Shown piece by piece: positions 5,036 through 12,944 of a DNA stretch of 13,361 nucleotides. The first letter of the stretch is position 1. Each line of letters begins with the position of its first letter. A program made the position numbers and the translations under genes. Below the pieces are notes generated by a model. The model was not told the DNA's origin and did not search any database. It saw only the letters and a program-made list of their open reading frames with translations. Source of the stretch: Clostridiaceae bacterium (GTDB lineage Bacteria > Bacillota > Clostridia > Lutisporales > Lutisporaceae); the NCBI GenBank assembly GCA_003527145.1, contig DPSW01000445.1, forward strand, positions 16,470-29,830, written 5' to 3'.

Positions 5036-6583
5036 ATGAAAAAAGTTATCAGCGCGGCATTAATTATGGTAATGGTACTATCACTTATCACAGGGTGCTC
5101 TAACGATTCTTCGGGAAACTCGGCAGGTGGACAATCTCAAAATCCGGGTTCATCGTCCTCAAAAGAAATAAAATTTGCCTCACCGGTAGATGTATCCAGC
5201 CTGGACCCAAGAAATGCAACCGGTACAACTACAGCACAAATATTAGCCCATATTTATAGCAGCCTTCTAAAGACAGATGCTAATGGAGCTATAGCTAAAG
5301 ATTTGGCAGAATCTTATGAATCAGTTAATGATACCACATGGAAATTCAAGCTTAAAGAAGGTATTACATTTCATGATGGTTCCAAACTTACATCAGAAGA
5401 TGTAAAGTATACCATCGATACTATTAAAGATAAGGATAAGAAATTTAAGCTTGCTTCAGACTTTTCTTTTATGACAGTAAATGTAACCGATGAGCTGAGC
5501 TTCGAAATTGTTACTGACCAGCCTTTTGCAGCTCTTCCTTTAAGACTGACCTATGTTAAGATTATCCCCAAGGCATATGTTGAAAGAGTAGGGGATGAAG
5601 AGTTTGCAAAAAATCCTGTAGGTTCCGGTCCTTACAAATTTGTTGAGCGCAAAAAAGATGAAAAGGTTGCAATGGAAGCCTACGAAAACTATTTTGGCGG
5701 CAAACCGGCAGTGGGAAAGGTTACTTATTTAATTATTCCTGAAGCAGCAGCAAGGATTGCGGCTTTGGAAGCCGGAGAAGTCGATATAATAAGCAATGTA
5801 GAAACTAGTCAGGTTGAAAGACTCAAATCTGCAGACAACCTTGATGTAATAGGGAACCCGACAACTCGTGTTATTTTCATCGGTATGAATACGCTTATTG
5901 ATAGTCCGTTAAAGAATGTAAAAGTGAGACAAGCACTTAACTATGCTGTTGATAAAGATGCAATAATCAAGGGAGTCTTGGATGGTTACGGGACTCAAAT
6001 TGCAACGATCTCTACTCCTCAGTATGAAGGCTACGACTCATCTATTGCTCCATATGAGTATGACCCGGAAAAGGCAAAACAATTGTTAACTGAAGCAGGA
6101 TATCCAAATGGCTTTGAACTAAAGTTGAGTGTTACTTCCGGATATCTTAACGGTCAGGACGTTGTACAGGCTATAGCAGCTCAGCTTGCGGAAGTTGGAA
6201 TAAAGTGTACTGTAAGAGAAGCCGACAGCAATACTCAGCGTGAGCAGATAGCTGCAGGTACTGTTGACCCTCTTTATATGAATGGAATAGGCGGTCCCTA
6301 CTCTAATATTGATCTGGTAACTAAACTTTCCTTCTCCACAGGAGAAAGATATTCCACATATAGCAATCCTGATTTTGATGCATTAAGGCTTAAAGCTGCT
6401 GCTACAGTTGATAAGAATGAAGCTGCTGAGCTTTTGTCTCAGCTCCAGCAAATGGCTAAGGATGAAGCGCCGGCTATTTTCTTATACCAACAATATGGCC
6501 TCTATGGATACAATAAGAGAGTTATTAATTGGACTCCCAGAGTTGATGAAATGATAGTGGTAACTGATGCGGATGTACAATAA
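5036..6583 (+). CDS. Peptide-type ABC transporter substrate-binding lipoprotein (SBP_bac_5 family)
   Basis: Extracellular lipid-anchored receptor that captures a peptide-like ligand and delivers it to the two permeases encoded downstream. The 515-aa precursor has a basic start (MKK), a hydrophobic segment, and a lipobox LITGC with the lipidated cysteine at residue 21. A Ser/Gly/Asn-rich flexible linker (22-42) precedes the SBP_bac_5 fold. Family signatures are VDVSSLDPRNATGTTTAQI (about 49-67), WKFKLKEGITFHDGSKLTSE (about 101-120), VGSGPYKFVERKK, and VRQALNYAVDKDAIIKGVLDGYG (about 300-322). I chose ATG 5036, which has GGAGGG 6 nt upstream, over an in-frame ATG at 4871. The latter lies inside the promoter and would place the signal peptide 55 residues in. 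Family members bind di- and oligopeptides, glutathione, nickel or opines; the ligand cannot be told from sequence. Confidence 0.93.
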   Translation: MKKVISAALIMVMVLSLITGCSNDSSGNSAGGQSQNPGSSSSKEIKFASPVDVSSLDPRNATGTTTAQILAHIYSSLLKTDANGAIAKDLAESYESVNDTTWKFKLKEGITFHDGSKLTSEDVKYTIDTIKDKDKKFKLASDFSFMTVNVTDELSFEIVTDQPFAALPLRLTYVKIIPKAYVERVGDEEFAKNPVGSGPYKFVERKKDEKVAMEAYENYFGGKPAVGKVTYLIIPEAAARIAALEAGEVDIISNVETSQVERLKSADNLDVIGNPTTRVIFIGMNTLIDSPLKNVKVRQALNYAVDKDAIIKGVLDGYGTQIATISTPQYEGYDSSIAPYEYDPEKAKQLLTEAGYPNGFELKLSVTSGYLNGQDVVQAIAAQLAEVGIKCTVREADSNTQREQIAAGTVDPLYMNGIGGPYSNIDLVTKLSFSTGERYSTYSNPDFDALRLKAAATVDKNEAAELLSQLQQMAKDEAPAIFLYQQYGLYGYNKRVINWTPRVDEMIVVTDADVQ

Positions 6584-6620
6584 TTTACTGAGAAAATTTT
6601 AATATATCATTTTGACATTA

Positions 6621-6657
6621 GGGATGATGTACTGGGTTTTCTGCCTTACATCATCCC
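6621..6657 (+). promoter_or_regulatory. Hairpin in the binding-protein/permease spacer
   Basis: GGGATGATGTA (6621-6631) pairs perfectly with TACATCATCCC (6647-6657) around a 15-nt loop. It sits 37 nt after the binding-protein stop and 34 nt before the first permease start. There is no T-tract, so full termination is unlikely. Hairpins at this place in ABC importer operons are typical of 3'-end protection or partial attenuation that makes the binding protein more abundant than the membrane parts. Confidence 0.65.
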
Positions 6658-6691
6658 CGGTCTAATATACCCAAAAGAAAGGTGGGTAAGT

Positions 6692-7609
6692 ATGGCGAAA
6701 TACTTAGCTAAAAGACTTGGCCAATCTCTCATTGCTGTTCTCGGAATTACGCTGGTGGTTTTTTTAGTATTAAATGTTGCAGGAGATCCTGTTCAACTGA
6801 TGCTGCCGCCAAGTGCTTCCCAGGCAGATATTGAAGCGATGAGAGAGGAGATGGGCTTTAACGATCCGATTATAGTTCAGTTTGGCCGTTTTTTAAAAGG
6901 GGCTGTAGTAGGGGATTTTGGTATGTCTTACAACTATAATGAGCCCGCCATGGCTGTTGTACTTGAAAGGCTTCCTGCTACTTTGAAGCTTGCCGGTGCT
7001 GCTTTATTAATATCTTTAATATTCGGCATACCTGCTGGAATAATATCAGCAATTAAGCGTAATTCGAAAACTGATGCAGTGATCCGAAGTATATCGTTGT
7101 TAGGTCAATGTATCCCTGCTTTTTGGCTTGGTATTATGCTTATAATGATATTCTCTGTTAAACTCAGATGGCTTCCGACATCAGGCAATGATTCCTGGAA
7201 ATCAATTATAATGCCTGCTTTTACATTAGGAGTTTTTACCGCGGCAACCATTACGCGGCTGCTGCGTTCCAACATGCTGGAGATTATGACCAAGGAATAT
7301 ATAGATGTAGCTAAGGCTAAGGGATTGGGCGGATATATGATAGTCATGAAACACGCATTTAAAAATGCGCTGAGTTCTATTCTTACGGTTCTTGGTCTTC
7401 AGATTGCATCATTGATAGGCGGAGCTGTAATTACCGAGACAGTCTTTGGTTGGCCGGGTATCGGCAGGTTGGCCGTCCAGTCTATTACTAACAGTGACTT
7501 TATGGTGGTGGAGGCTATAGTATTTATAATGGCTATATCCTTTACCTTAATAAATCTGGTTGTAGATATATTATATTGTATTATCAATCCACGCATAAAG
7601 ATGCAGTAA
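6692..7609 (+). CDS. ABC transporter permease, DppB/OppB family
   Basis: First membrane subunit of the peptide-type importer. The 305-aa protein has the DppB layout. An N-terminal membrane segment (about 9-30) precedes an extracellular region with the family sequence GDFGMSYNYNEPAMAVVLERLPATLKLA. About five more membrane segments follow. The cytoplasmic EAA coupling loop is EYIDVAKAKGL (202-212), which contacts the ATPases, and ETVFGWPGIGRL is at 249-260. It ends with the typical DILYCIINPRIKMQ. The ATG has an AAAGGTGGG ribosome binding site. It is 13 nt from the next permease. Confidence 0.95.
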   Translation: MAKYLAKRLGQSLIAVLGITLVVFLVLNVAGDPVQLMLPPSASQADIEAMREEMGFNDPIIVQFGRFLKGAVVGDFGMSYNYNEPAMAVVLERLPATLKLAGAALLISLIFGIPAGIISAIKRNSKTDAVIRSISLLGQCIPAFWLGIMLIMIFSVKLRWLPTSGNDSWKSIIMPAFTLGVFTAATITRLLRSNMLEIMTKEYIDVAKAKGLGGYMIVMKHAFKNALSSILTVLGLQIASLIGGAVITETVFGWPGIGRLAVQSITNSDFMVVEAIVFIMAISFTLINLVVDILYCIINPRIKMQ

Positions 7610-7622
7610 GGAGGGGAACTCG

Positions 7623-8462
7623 ATGTGGAATAATTTAAAGGAAAGCAAGACAGGCATTTTAGGACTAAGCATAGTCCTGTTGGTCATCGTTGTTGCCTTT
7701 ACTGCAACAATAATCAGTCCATACGATCCTGTGAAGCAGGATATTATCAATAAGATGAAGCCTCCAGCATGGTCCGAGGGCGGAACTTGGGACCATATTT
7801 TTGGGACCGACCAGCTTGGCAGAGACATCTTATCCCGTTTAATATATGGAAGCAGGGTGACACTTATGGTAGCATTCTCAGGTACGATTCTTGCCGGTAT
7901 AGTTGGAGTTGTTATGGGAGCAATAAGCGGATATTATGGAGGCTGGATTGATTCACTTATTATGAGGATTGTTGACATCCAACTGTCTTTCCCTTTCATA
8001 CTGCTTGCCTTATTTATCGCTGCAGTGCTGGGGTCCGGTTTGCAGAACATCATACTCATCGCAGGTCTCAGCGGCTGGGTTAGATATGCGAGACTTGTCC
8101 GCGGCGAAATACTATCTATAAAAGAGATGGAGTATATAGAGGCAATAAGATCTTTAGGCGGTTCAAACATGAGAATAATTTTTCGGCACATCCTGCCAAA
8201 TGTTATAAGTCCGGTTATAGTAATAGCGACTCTTGAAATGGCAAAGATCATACTGATGGAGGCTTCCTTAAGTTACCTTGGATTAGGCGTCCCTATTGAG
8301 ATACCTACCTGGGGAAGGATGCTTTCGGATAGTAGGGTACATCTGGTAACATCTCCATGGATGGCAATATTACCTGGTCTTGCCATAACACTGACCGTTT
8401 TGGGTGTGAATCTCTTAGGCGATTGGTTGAGAGATTATCTCGATCCCAAGTTGGATTTCTAA
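7623..8462 (+). CDS. ABC transporter permease, DppC/OppC family
   Basis: Second membrane subunit; it pairs with the DppB-type protein to form the channel. The 279-aa protein carries the N-terminal OppC_N region (first membrane segment about 11-31) and the family hallmark HIFGTDQLGRDILSRLIYG (58-76). The EAA loop EYIEAIRSLGGS (170-181) is followed by RHILPN (188-193). EASLSYLGLGV (213-223) with PTWGRML (228-234) and the C-terminal GDWLRDYLDPKL complete the family pattern. The ribosome binding site GGAGGGG directly follows the stop of the previous gene. Confidence 0.95.
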   Translation: MWNNLKESKTGILGLSIVLLVIVVAFTATIISPYDPVKQDIINKMKPPAWSEGGTWDHIFGTDQLGRDILSRLIYGSRVTLMVAFSGTILAGIVGVVMGAISGYYGGWIDSLIMRIVDIQLSFPFILLALFIAAVLGSGLQNIILIAGLSGWVRYARLVRGEILSIKEMEYIEAIRSLGGSNMRIIFRHILPNVISPVIVIATLEMAKIILMEASLSYLGLGVPIEIPTWGRMLSDSRVHLVTSPWMAILPGLAITLTVLGVNLLGDWLRDYLDPKLDF

Positions 8463-8486
8463 AAAGAATTTGAGGAGATATGGATT

Positions 8487-9461
8487 ATGAGCAAACCTAT
8501 ACTTACGGTAGAGAACTTAACTGTAACTTTTGAAACAAAATATGGCAGGGCAGCAGCCGTCAATGATATAAGTTTTACTTTAAAAGAAGGAGAAAAGCTG
8601 GGGCTGGTCGGTGAATCAGGTTCAGGGAAAAGTGTGACTTCCAAGAGCATCATGAGATTGCTGCCATCACCTCCGGCAAAAGTAGAAGGGAAAGTATTTC
8701 TCGGTGATAAGAACCTTCTTGATATAAGCGAAAAGGAAATGAGGCAATATCTCGGCAACAAAATAACCATGATTTTTCAGGAACCCATGGTTTCGCTTAA
8801 CCCATTATTTACAATTGGAAATCAGCTTTCTGAAGTTATACGCCTTCATCAAAACTGCACTAAAAAAGAATGCTGCAAAAAGGTTGTTGATATGCTTAAA
8901 ACCGTCGGAATTCCATCGCCGGAAACGCGTTTCAGCCAGTATCCCTTTGAGCTTTCCGGCGGCATGAGACAAAGGGTAATGATCGCTATGGCTCTTTTAT
9001 GCAAACCTCAGGTGCTTATTGCAGATGAACCCACTACCGCATTGGATGTTACAATTCAGGCTCAGATCATGGATCTGCTTAAGAATCTTAATAAAGAATT
9101 TAATGTATCAATAATCCTGATAACCCATGATCTCGGAGTAGTTGCTGAGATGGTAGACACTGTTGCAGTCATGTATGCAGGAAGCATTGTCGAAAAAGGG
9201 CCGGTCAGAGATATTTTCTATAATCCCAGGCATCCATATACACAAGGGCTATTGAAAGCCATCCCTACTATGAAGGATGTAAAGGGAGATTTGGAAACCA
9301 TAGAAGGAAACGTGCCAAGCATATATAAACTACCAAGCGGCTGCGCTTTTAACAATAGATGCAAATATAAGAAATCTATCTGTACTCAGGAGGTGCCGCC
9401 TATGACAGTATTCGGGGAACAATGGATCAAGTGCTGGAAGTGTACCGATAGATGGGGATAG
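8487..9461 (+). CDS. ABC transporter ATPase, DppD/OppD family
   Basis: One of two nucleotide-binding subunits powering import. The 324-aa protein has Walker A GESGSGKS (42-49), Q-loop Q98, signature LSGGMRQR (156-163), Walker B with D180-E181, the following TTALD, and H-loop H214. After the ATPase core comes the oligopeptide-transporter C-terminal domain (about 235-324) with a cysteine cluster C286, C292, C299, C316 and C319. Comparable cysteines in a mycobacterial OppD bind an iron-sulfur cluster, so one may be present here. The start ATG has AGGAG 9 nt upstream; another ATG at 8480 is out of frame. The stop overlaps the ribosome binding site of the next gene. Confidence 0.95.
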   Translation: MSKPILTVENLTVTFETKYGRAAAVNDISFTLKEGEKLGLVGESGSGKSVTSKSIMRLLPSPPAKVEGKVFLGDKNLLDISEKEMRQYLGNKITMIFQEPMVSLNPLFTIGNQLSEVIRLHQNCTKKECCKKVVDMLKTVGIPSPETRFSQYPFELSGGMRQRVMIAMALLCKPQVLIADEPTTALDVTIQAQIMDLLKNLNKEFNVSIILITHDLGVVAEMVDTVAVMYAGSIVEKGPVRDIFYNPRHPYTQGLLKAIPTMKDVKGDLETIEGNVPSIYKLPSGCAFNNRCKYKKSICTQEVPPMTVFGEQWIKCWKCTDRWG

Positions 9462-9473
9462 GAGGCAAGGAGT

Positions 9474-10466
9474 ATGAATGCAGAAGTTACTTATAATGAC
9501 CAGGCTTTAATGCAAGTACGCAATTTAAAAAAATGGTTTAGTGTTGGCAGCGGCTTATTTAATAGAGAGAAATCTTTCGTTAAAGCAGTTGATGATATAA
9601 ATCTTACCATAAACTATGGGGAAACCCTGGGAATCGTGGGAGAGTCAGGATGCGGGAAATCCACTTTGGCCAGGACTATCATGAGGCTTATATCACCCAC
9701 AGACGGAGAAGTCATATTTGAAGGAAAAGACATAGCTAAAATGTCACCCCGAGATCTTAGAAAAGCGAGAAGAGACATACAGATGGTTTTTCAGGATCCT
9801 TACGCTTCATTAAATCCAAGGATGAGAGTAAAAGATATTCTATGCGAGCCATTTATCATTCATAGCATAGCAACAAAAGATGGAGCCATGAAAAAAGCAG
9901 AAGAACTTTTAGACATGGTTGGCCTTAGTAAAGAAAGCATGAATAAATTTCCCCATGAGTTTTCCGGAGGCCAGAGGCAGAGAATTTGCATCGCAAGAGC
10001 ACTGGCGGTGAACCCTAAGCTTATCATCTGTGATGAATGTGTTTCGGCATTGGATGTATCTATTCAAGCTCAAATCATCAACCTATTGGCCAAGCTTCAA
10101 AAACAGCTGGGCTTAACAATGATTTTTATTTCCCATGATTTGAGGGTGGTTCAACATATTTCAACCAAGGTTGCCGTCATGTATCTTGGTAAAATCGTTG
10201 AATTAGCATCCAAAACGGATATTTTTGAAAACCCTGTTCACCCCTATACCAAAGCATTGATCTCTGCTGTTCCTTTGGCAGATCCGGATGCAAAAAAGAA
10301 CAGAATAATACTAAAGGGTGATATACCAAGTCCTATCAATGTTCCGTCGGGATGCAGCTTTTCTACAAGATGCAGTATGGCTCAAGAGAAATGTCATATC
10401 GATAGTCCGGAGCTTAAAGAGATTTCCGAAGGACATTTTTGCCGTTGCATGTCAGTACACCGATAA
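9474..10466 (+). CDS. ABC transporter ATPase, DppF/OppF family
   Basis: Second nucleotide-binding subunit, expected to form a heterodimer with the DppD-type protein. The 330-aa protein shows Walker A GESGCGKS (56-63), the Q-loop in MVFQDPYASLNP, signature FSGGQRQR (163-170), Walker B IICDECVSALD (184-194) and H-loop H221. The residue after the catalytic Glu188 is Cys rather than the usual Pro or Ala; catalysis does not depend on it. A C-terminal cysteine cluster (C294, C300, C307, C323, C325) mirrors that of its partner. The ribosome binding site AGGAGG (9460-9465) overlaps the stop of the preceding gene, so the two are coupled. A hairpin follows before the next gene. Confidence 0.95.
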   Translation: MNAEVTYNDQALMQVRNLKKWFSVGSGLFNREKSFVKAVDDINLTINYGETLGIVGESGCGKSTLARTIMRLISPTDGEVIFEGKDIAKMSPRDLRKARRDIQMVFQDPYASLNPRMRVKDILCEPFIIHSIATKDGAMKKAEELLDMVGLSKESMNKFPHEFSGGQRQRICIARALAVNPKLIICDECVSALDVSIQAQIINLLAKLQKQLGLTMIFISHDLRVVQHISTKVAVMYLGKIVELASKTDIFENPVHPYTKALISAVPLADPDAKKNRIILKGDIPSPINVPSGCSFSTRCSMAQEKCHIDSPELKEISEGHFCRCMSVHR

Positions 10467-10487
10467 AGAGAATTAACACTGAACTAA

Positions 10488-10520
10488 CATTCAGCGGGGG
10501 CTTCCATCCCTCACTGAATG
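10488..10520 (+). terminator. Hairpin (partial terminator or attenuator) between the transporter and hydrolase genes
   Basis: CATTCAG (10488-10494) pairs with CTGAATG (10514-10520). Inside it GGGGG (10496-10500) pairs with CCCTC (10508-10512, one wobble), with one mismatch between the two helices and a 7-nt loop. The downstream tract (AAGTTTCGTTC) is only partly T-rich. The bases TTCAG (10490-10494) can instead pair with an upstream CTGAA (10479-10483), so two mutually exclusive folds exist. It likely tunes how much transcript continues into the two enzyme genes. Confidence 0.55.
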
Positions 10521-10568
10521 AAGTTTCGTTCAATATATAAAAATAAACGACAGCAGGAGGTTATTTAT

Positions 10569-11633
10569 ATGGATAATATTATTATAGTCAGAGGGACCCC
10601 CTATGATCAGGGTGTGGCACAGGGGAAAGCTTTGGCACAAGTAATACAAAGCAACGTTAATAGTGTGAAAGATAAGATAGCCAAAGATAAGGTGGATATT
10701 CCGCGTTATGAAGCTTTTGTTGACAGAAACGTCTCTTTCATGGAGAAGAACCATTCCCATCTGATGGAAGAAATGCGCGGTATAGCAGATGGCTCCGGCA
10801 TATGCCTTAAGGATATACTCATGATTAATATTCCTGCATACTTTATGACTCAGTATTTCAATCAAGAATGCAGCATGATCTTAACAAGAGGCAAGGCGAC
10901 TGCCGACGGCTGTACCTATCTCATAAAAAACCGTGACATGAGGGAACCAATAGAGCAAGCGGTAATCAAAAGGATAAATGATGACGGCAGCAGCATAATT
11001 GAGGTTAATGGCGCCGGTACGGTTACTTATCCTGCCAGCGGAATCAACAGCCATGGGCTTGGAATTACTACCACCGGTTTCTGGTCAAAGCATGCTGAGC
11101 CTGACATTGATAAGATTGATGCCGCTCATATATTTGTTAATATTCGATTGCTTCTTGAAAACTGTAAAACGGCAAAAGAAGTAATAGAATATCTCAAAAC
11201 ATATCCGAGATTGAATGGATTGAACATCATTGCGGCGGATGAAAGGGATGCCTTTGTCATCGAAACCACTAAAGATGCTATGTATATTGAAGAAGACGAT
11301 GGAAGCGGTGTACTATACAGAACAAATCATTATATGCTGCCTGAGACAAAGGGAGTAAACCCGGAGCCTGGAGAATACCAATCCACATACAAAAGATCTG
11401 AGCGCATTGGCCAAATGCTGAAAGAACGTTACGGCAAGATAAGATTCCAAGACTTGTTTAGGATAATGTCGGATCATGAAAATGGGATCAACTCTATTTG
11501 CAGACATCCTCAGGGAGATATCACGTCCAATACCGTTTCCACAACATTAGTAGTGATAGAGGATAGGGAAGCATGGACAACAATAGGAAACCCCTGCATC
11601 AGCCTGAGATATGCTTCTTTTTCGGAAAGGTAG
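10569..11633 (+). CDS. C45-family acyltransferase/amidohydrolase (Ntn hydrolase, AAT-like)
   Basis: Member of the acyl-CoA:6-aminopenicillanic acid acyltransferase family (peptidase C45), self-processing Ntn hydrolases that make or break amide bonds. In the 354-aa protein I place the nucleophile at C101 in FNQECSMIL. The spacing to the following KATADGC...IKNRDM (N121, R122, D123) fits the family pattern in which a Cys starts the mature beta chain and is followed by a DG..L..N.D segment. GINSHGLGIT (158-167) and GLNIIAADERDAFVIE are further family landmarks. The roughly 100-residue propeptide matches that of fungal AAT (Cys103). There is no signal peptide, so it acts in the cytoplasm. I chose ATG 10569 because AGGAGG (10555-10560) lies 8 nt upstream; an in-frame ATG at 10518 falls inside a hairpin without such a site. 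It is 7 nt from the M24 gene, so they are co-transcribed. The substrate is unknown. Confidence 0.86.
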   Translation: MDNIIIVRGTPYDQGVAQGKALAQVIQSNVNSVKDKIAKDKVDIPRYEAFVDRNVSFMEKNHSHLMEEMRGIADGSGICLKDILMINIPAYFMTQYFNQECSMILTRGKATADGCTYLIKNRDMREPIEQAVIKRINDDGSSIIEVNGAGTVTYPASGINSHGLGITTTGFWSKHAEPDIDKIDAAHIFVNIRLLLENCKTAKEVIEYLKTYPRLNGLNIIAADERDAFVIETTKDAMYIEEDDGSGVLYRTNHYMLPETKGVNPEPGEYQSTYKRSERIGQMLKERYGKIRFQDLFRIMSDHENGINSICRHPQGDITSNTVSTTLVVIEDREAWTTIGNPCISLRYASFSER

Positions 11634-11640
11634 GTTAAGG

Positions 11641-12822
11641 ATGGATATTAGAAATTTCGTTTCTCAGAGAATTGAAAGACTAAAGAATAAATTGGCGGAA
11701 AAGGGGCTGGATACGGCGATCATCATGAAGCCGGAGAATGCATTTTATTTTAGCAATTTTAATCCGGTGATCAATAGCCATCCATGTTTTGTAATCATCA
11801 GTGTTAAAAAAGGTGTTTTCCTATTAGTTCACAGTATTAGATGTGATCATGCAAAAGTTGAAGGTGCTCTTGAAAATGTGCAGCTATATGGGAAATGGGG
11901 TGCCAATAAGTCTTTAGCTATGGATCCTATTGATGCCGTCAGGGAGATATTATCTGATGAACCTATAAGGCTTGGGCTTGAATTGGATGCCATAAGTTTC
12001 AAGCTATATCAGCAAATTTTAAAGAAGCTCAATATTGATGCGGTTGAGGATATTTCCAATGAAATAAATATGATGAAGATCATCAAGGATGAATATGAAA
12101 TAAGTTGTATCAGGAAATCTGCTGATCTGGTTGACATCGGAGTTGAAGCCACTATCAAATATCTTCAGAAAGGTTATTCTGAGGCGTGTGCTTCCACAGA
12201 AGGCCAGTATCAGATGCGCAAGGCATGGAGTGAGAAGTACGGCGACACGGAGGTCTGCGGGTTTGGAACTTCCGAAGGAGGGATGATAGACAGCCTGCAT
12301 GTATGGTGCCTATCTAACGAGCACATTGCGTACGGATGCGATTGCCCTAAACACTATATACCGATACAAGGCGATATCTCATTGCCCATGGCTTGGGCAA
12401 AGGTAAATGGATATCATGCAGAAAATGAGCGCACCGTCATTATTAATAAAATAGAGGGTAAAAAGGATAAGGCTTATAAATCAATGCTGGAAGCAAGACA
12501 GGCAATTTTTGATATTATGAGGCCGGGGGTAACATTTGAATCCCTTTATCTTGCAGCAGCAGATGTCTTCATAAAAGACGGATTTGGTGATATTCTCCCC
12601 GGAAGGGTGGGGCATGGGGTAGGAAATTCTGCTCATGAATTCCCTTCATTGGCCAAGGAAAATTTAATTTTGTTAGAAGCCGGAATGGTTATAACCGTTG
12701 AACCCGGCCTTATGGAAAAAACCTGGGGAGGGGCGAGACATTCCGATACTGTGTTAATTACCGATAATGGATATGAGTGCCTTACTAAGCTTAATAATGG
12801 AAGCATTACTATAAATAAATAA
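11641..12822 (+). CDS. M24-family 'pita-bread' hydrolase with a degenerate metal site (creatinase-like)
   Basis: A 393-aa protein with the two-domain layout of Xaa-Pro dipeptidases and creatinases: a creatinase-type N-terminal domain (about 1-130) and a pita-bread catalytic domain (about 150-390). Of the five metal ligands usual in Xaa-Pro peptidases (Asp, Asp, His, Glu, Glu), the alignment I can make by eye gives Met250, Glu261 (in GYHAENERT), His325 (GRVGHGVG), Glu354 (TVEPG) and Ser368 (GARHSDT). Only His and one Glu are kept. Creatinase and ectoine-hydrolase-type members also depart from the ligand set, and creatinase works without metal. A C-N bond hydrolase of that type is therefore more likely than a true Xaa-Pro peptidase. 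ATG 11641 is chosen because the in-frame ATG at 11611 overlaps the preceding gene further and lacks a ribosome binding site. AAAGG lies 10 nt upstream. Confidence 0.85.
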   Translation: MDIRNFVSQRIERLKNKLAEKGLDTAIIMKPENAFYFSNFNPVINSHPCFVIISVKKGVFLLVHSIRCDHAKVEGALENVQLYGKWGANKSLAMDPIDAVREILSDEPIRLGLELDAISFKLYQQILKKLNIDAVEDISNEINMMKIIKDEYEISCIRKSADLVDIGVEATIKYLQKGYSEACASTEGQYQMRKAWSEKYGDTEVCGFGTSEGGMIDSLHVWCLSNEHIAYGCDCPKHYIPIQGDISLPMAWAKVNGYHAENERTVIINKIEGKKDKAYKSMLEARQAIFDIMRPGVTFESLYLAAADVFIKDGFGDILPGRVGHGVGNSAHEFPSLAKENLILLEAGMVITVEPGLMEKTWGGARHSDTVLITDNGYECLTKLNNGSITINK

Positions 12823-12901
12823 GTATGGTGCATATATTATAAAGTTTTCTGAAGACTGTTGAAGATACTGTTAATTTTAGTGTAAGATATATGCAGAAGG
12901 A

Positions 12902-12907
12902 TATAAT
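12902..12907 (+). promoter_or_regulatory. Possible -10 box of the RpiR-type regulator gene
   Basis: TATAAT at 12902-12907 is a perfect -10 hexamer, 37 nt before the regulator start, in a 122-nt gap with no clear terminator after the M24 gene. No good -35 hexamer is seen at 16-18 nt. An imperfect direct repeat (GAAGACTGTT at 12851, GAAGATACTGTT at 12861) lies upstream and could be a binding site. Confidence 0.4.
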
Positions 12908-12944
12908 TTCCTTATAGAATTAATTGGAGGTAGTGGTACTTGAT

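Noticed and set aside
9474..10466. DEC instead of DEP/DEA in Walker B as a sign of an inactive ATPase
   Set aside because: The catalytic Glu and all other motifs are intact, and the following residue tolerates substitution in this subfamily.
10518..10568. Upstream in-frame ATG start for the C45 gene
   Set aside because: It lies in the 3' arm of a hairpin and has no ribosome binding site, unlike ATG 10569.
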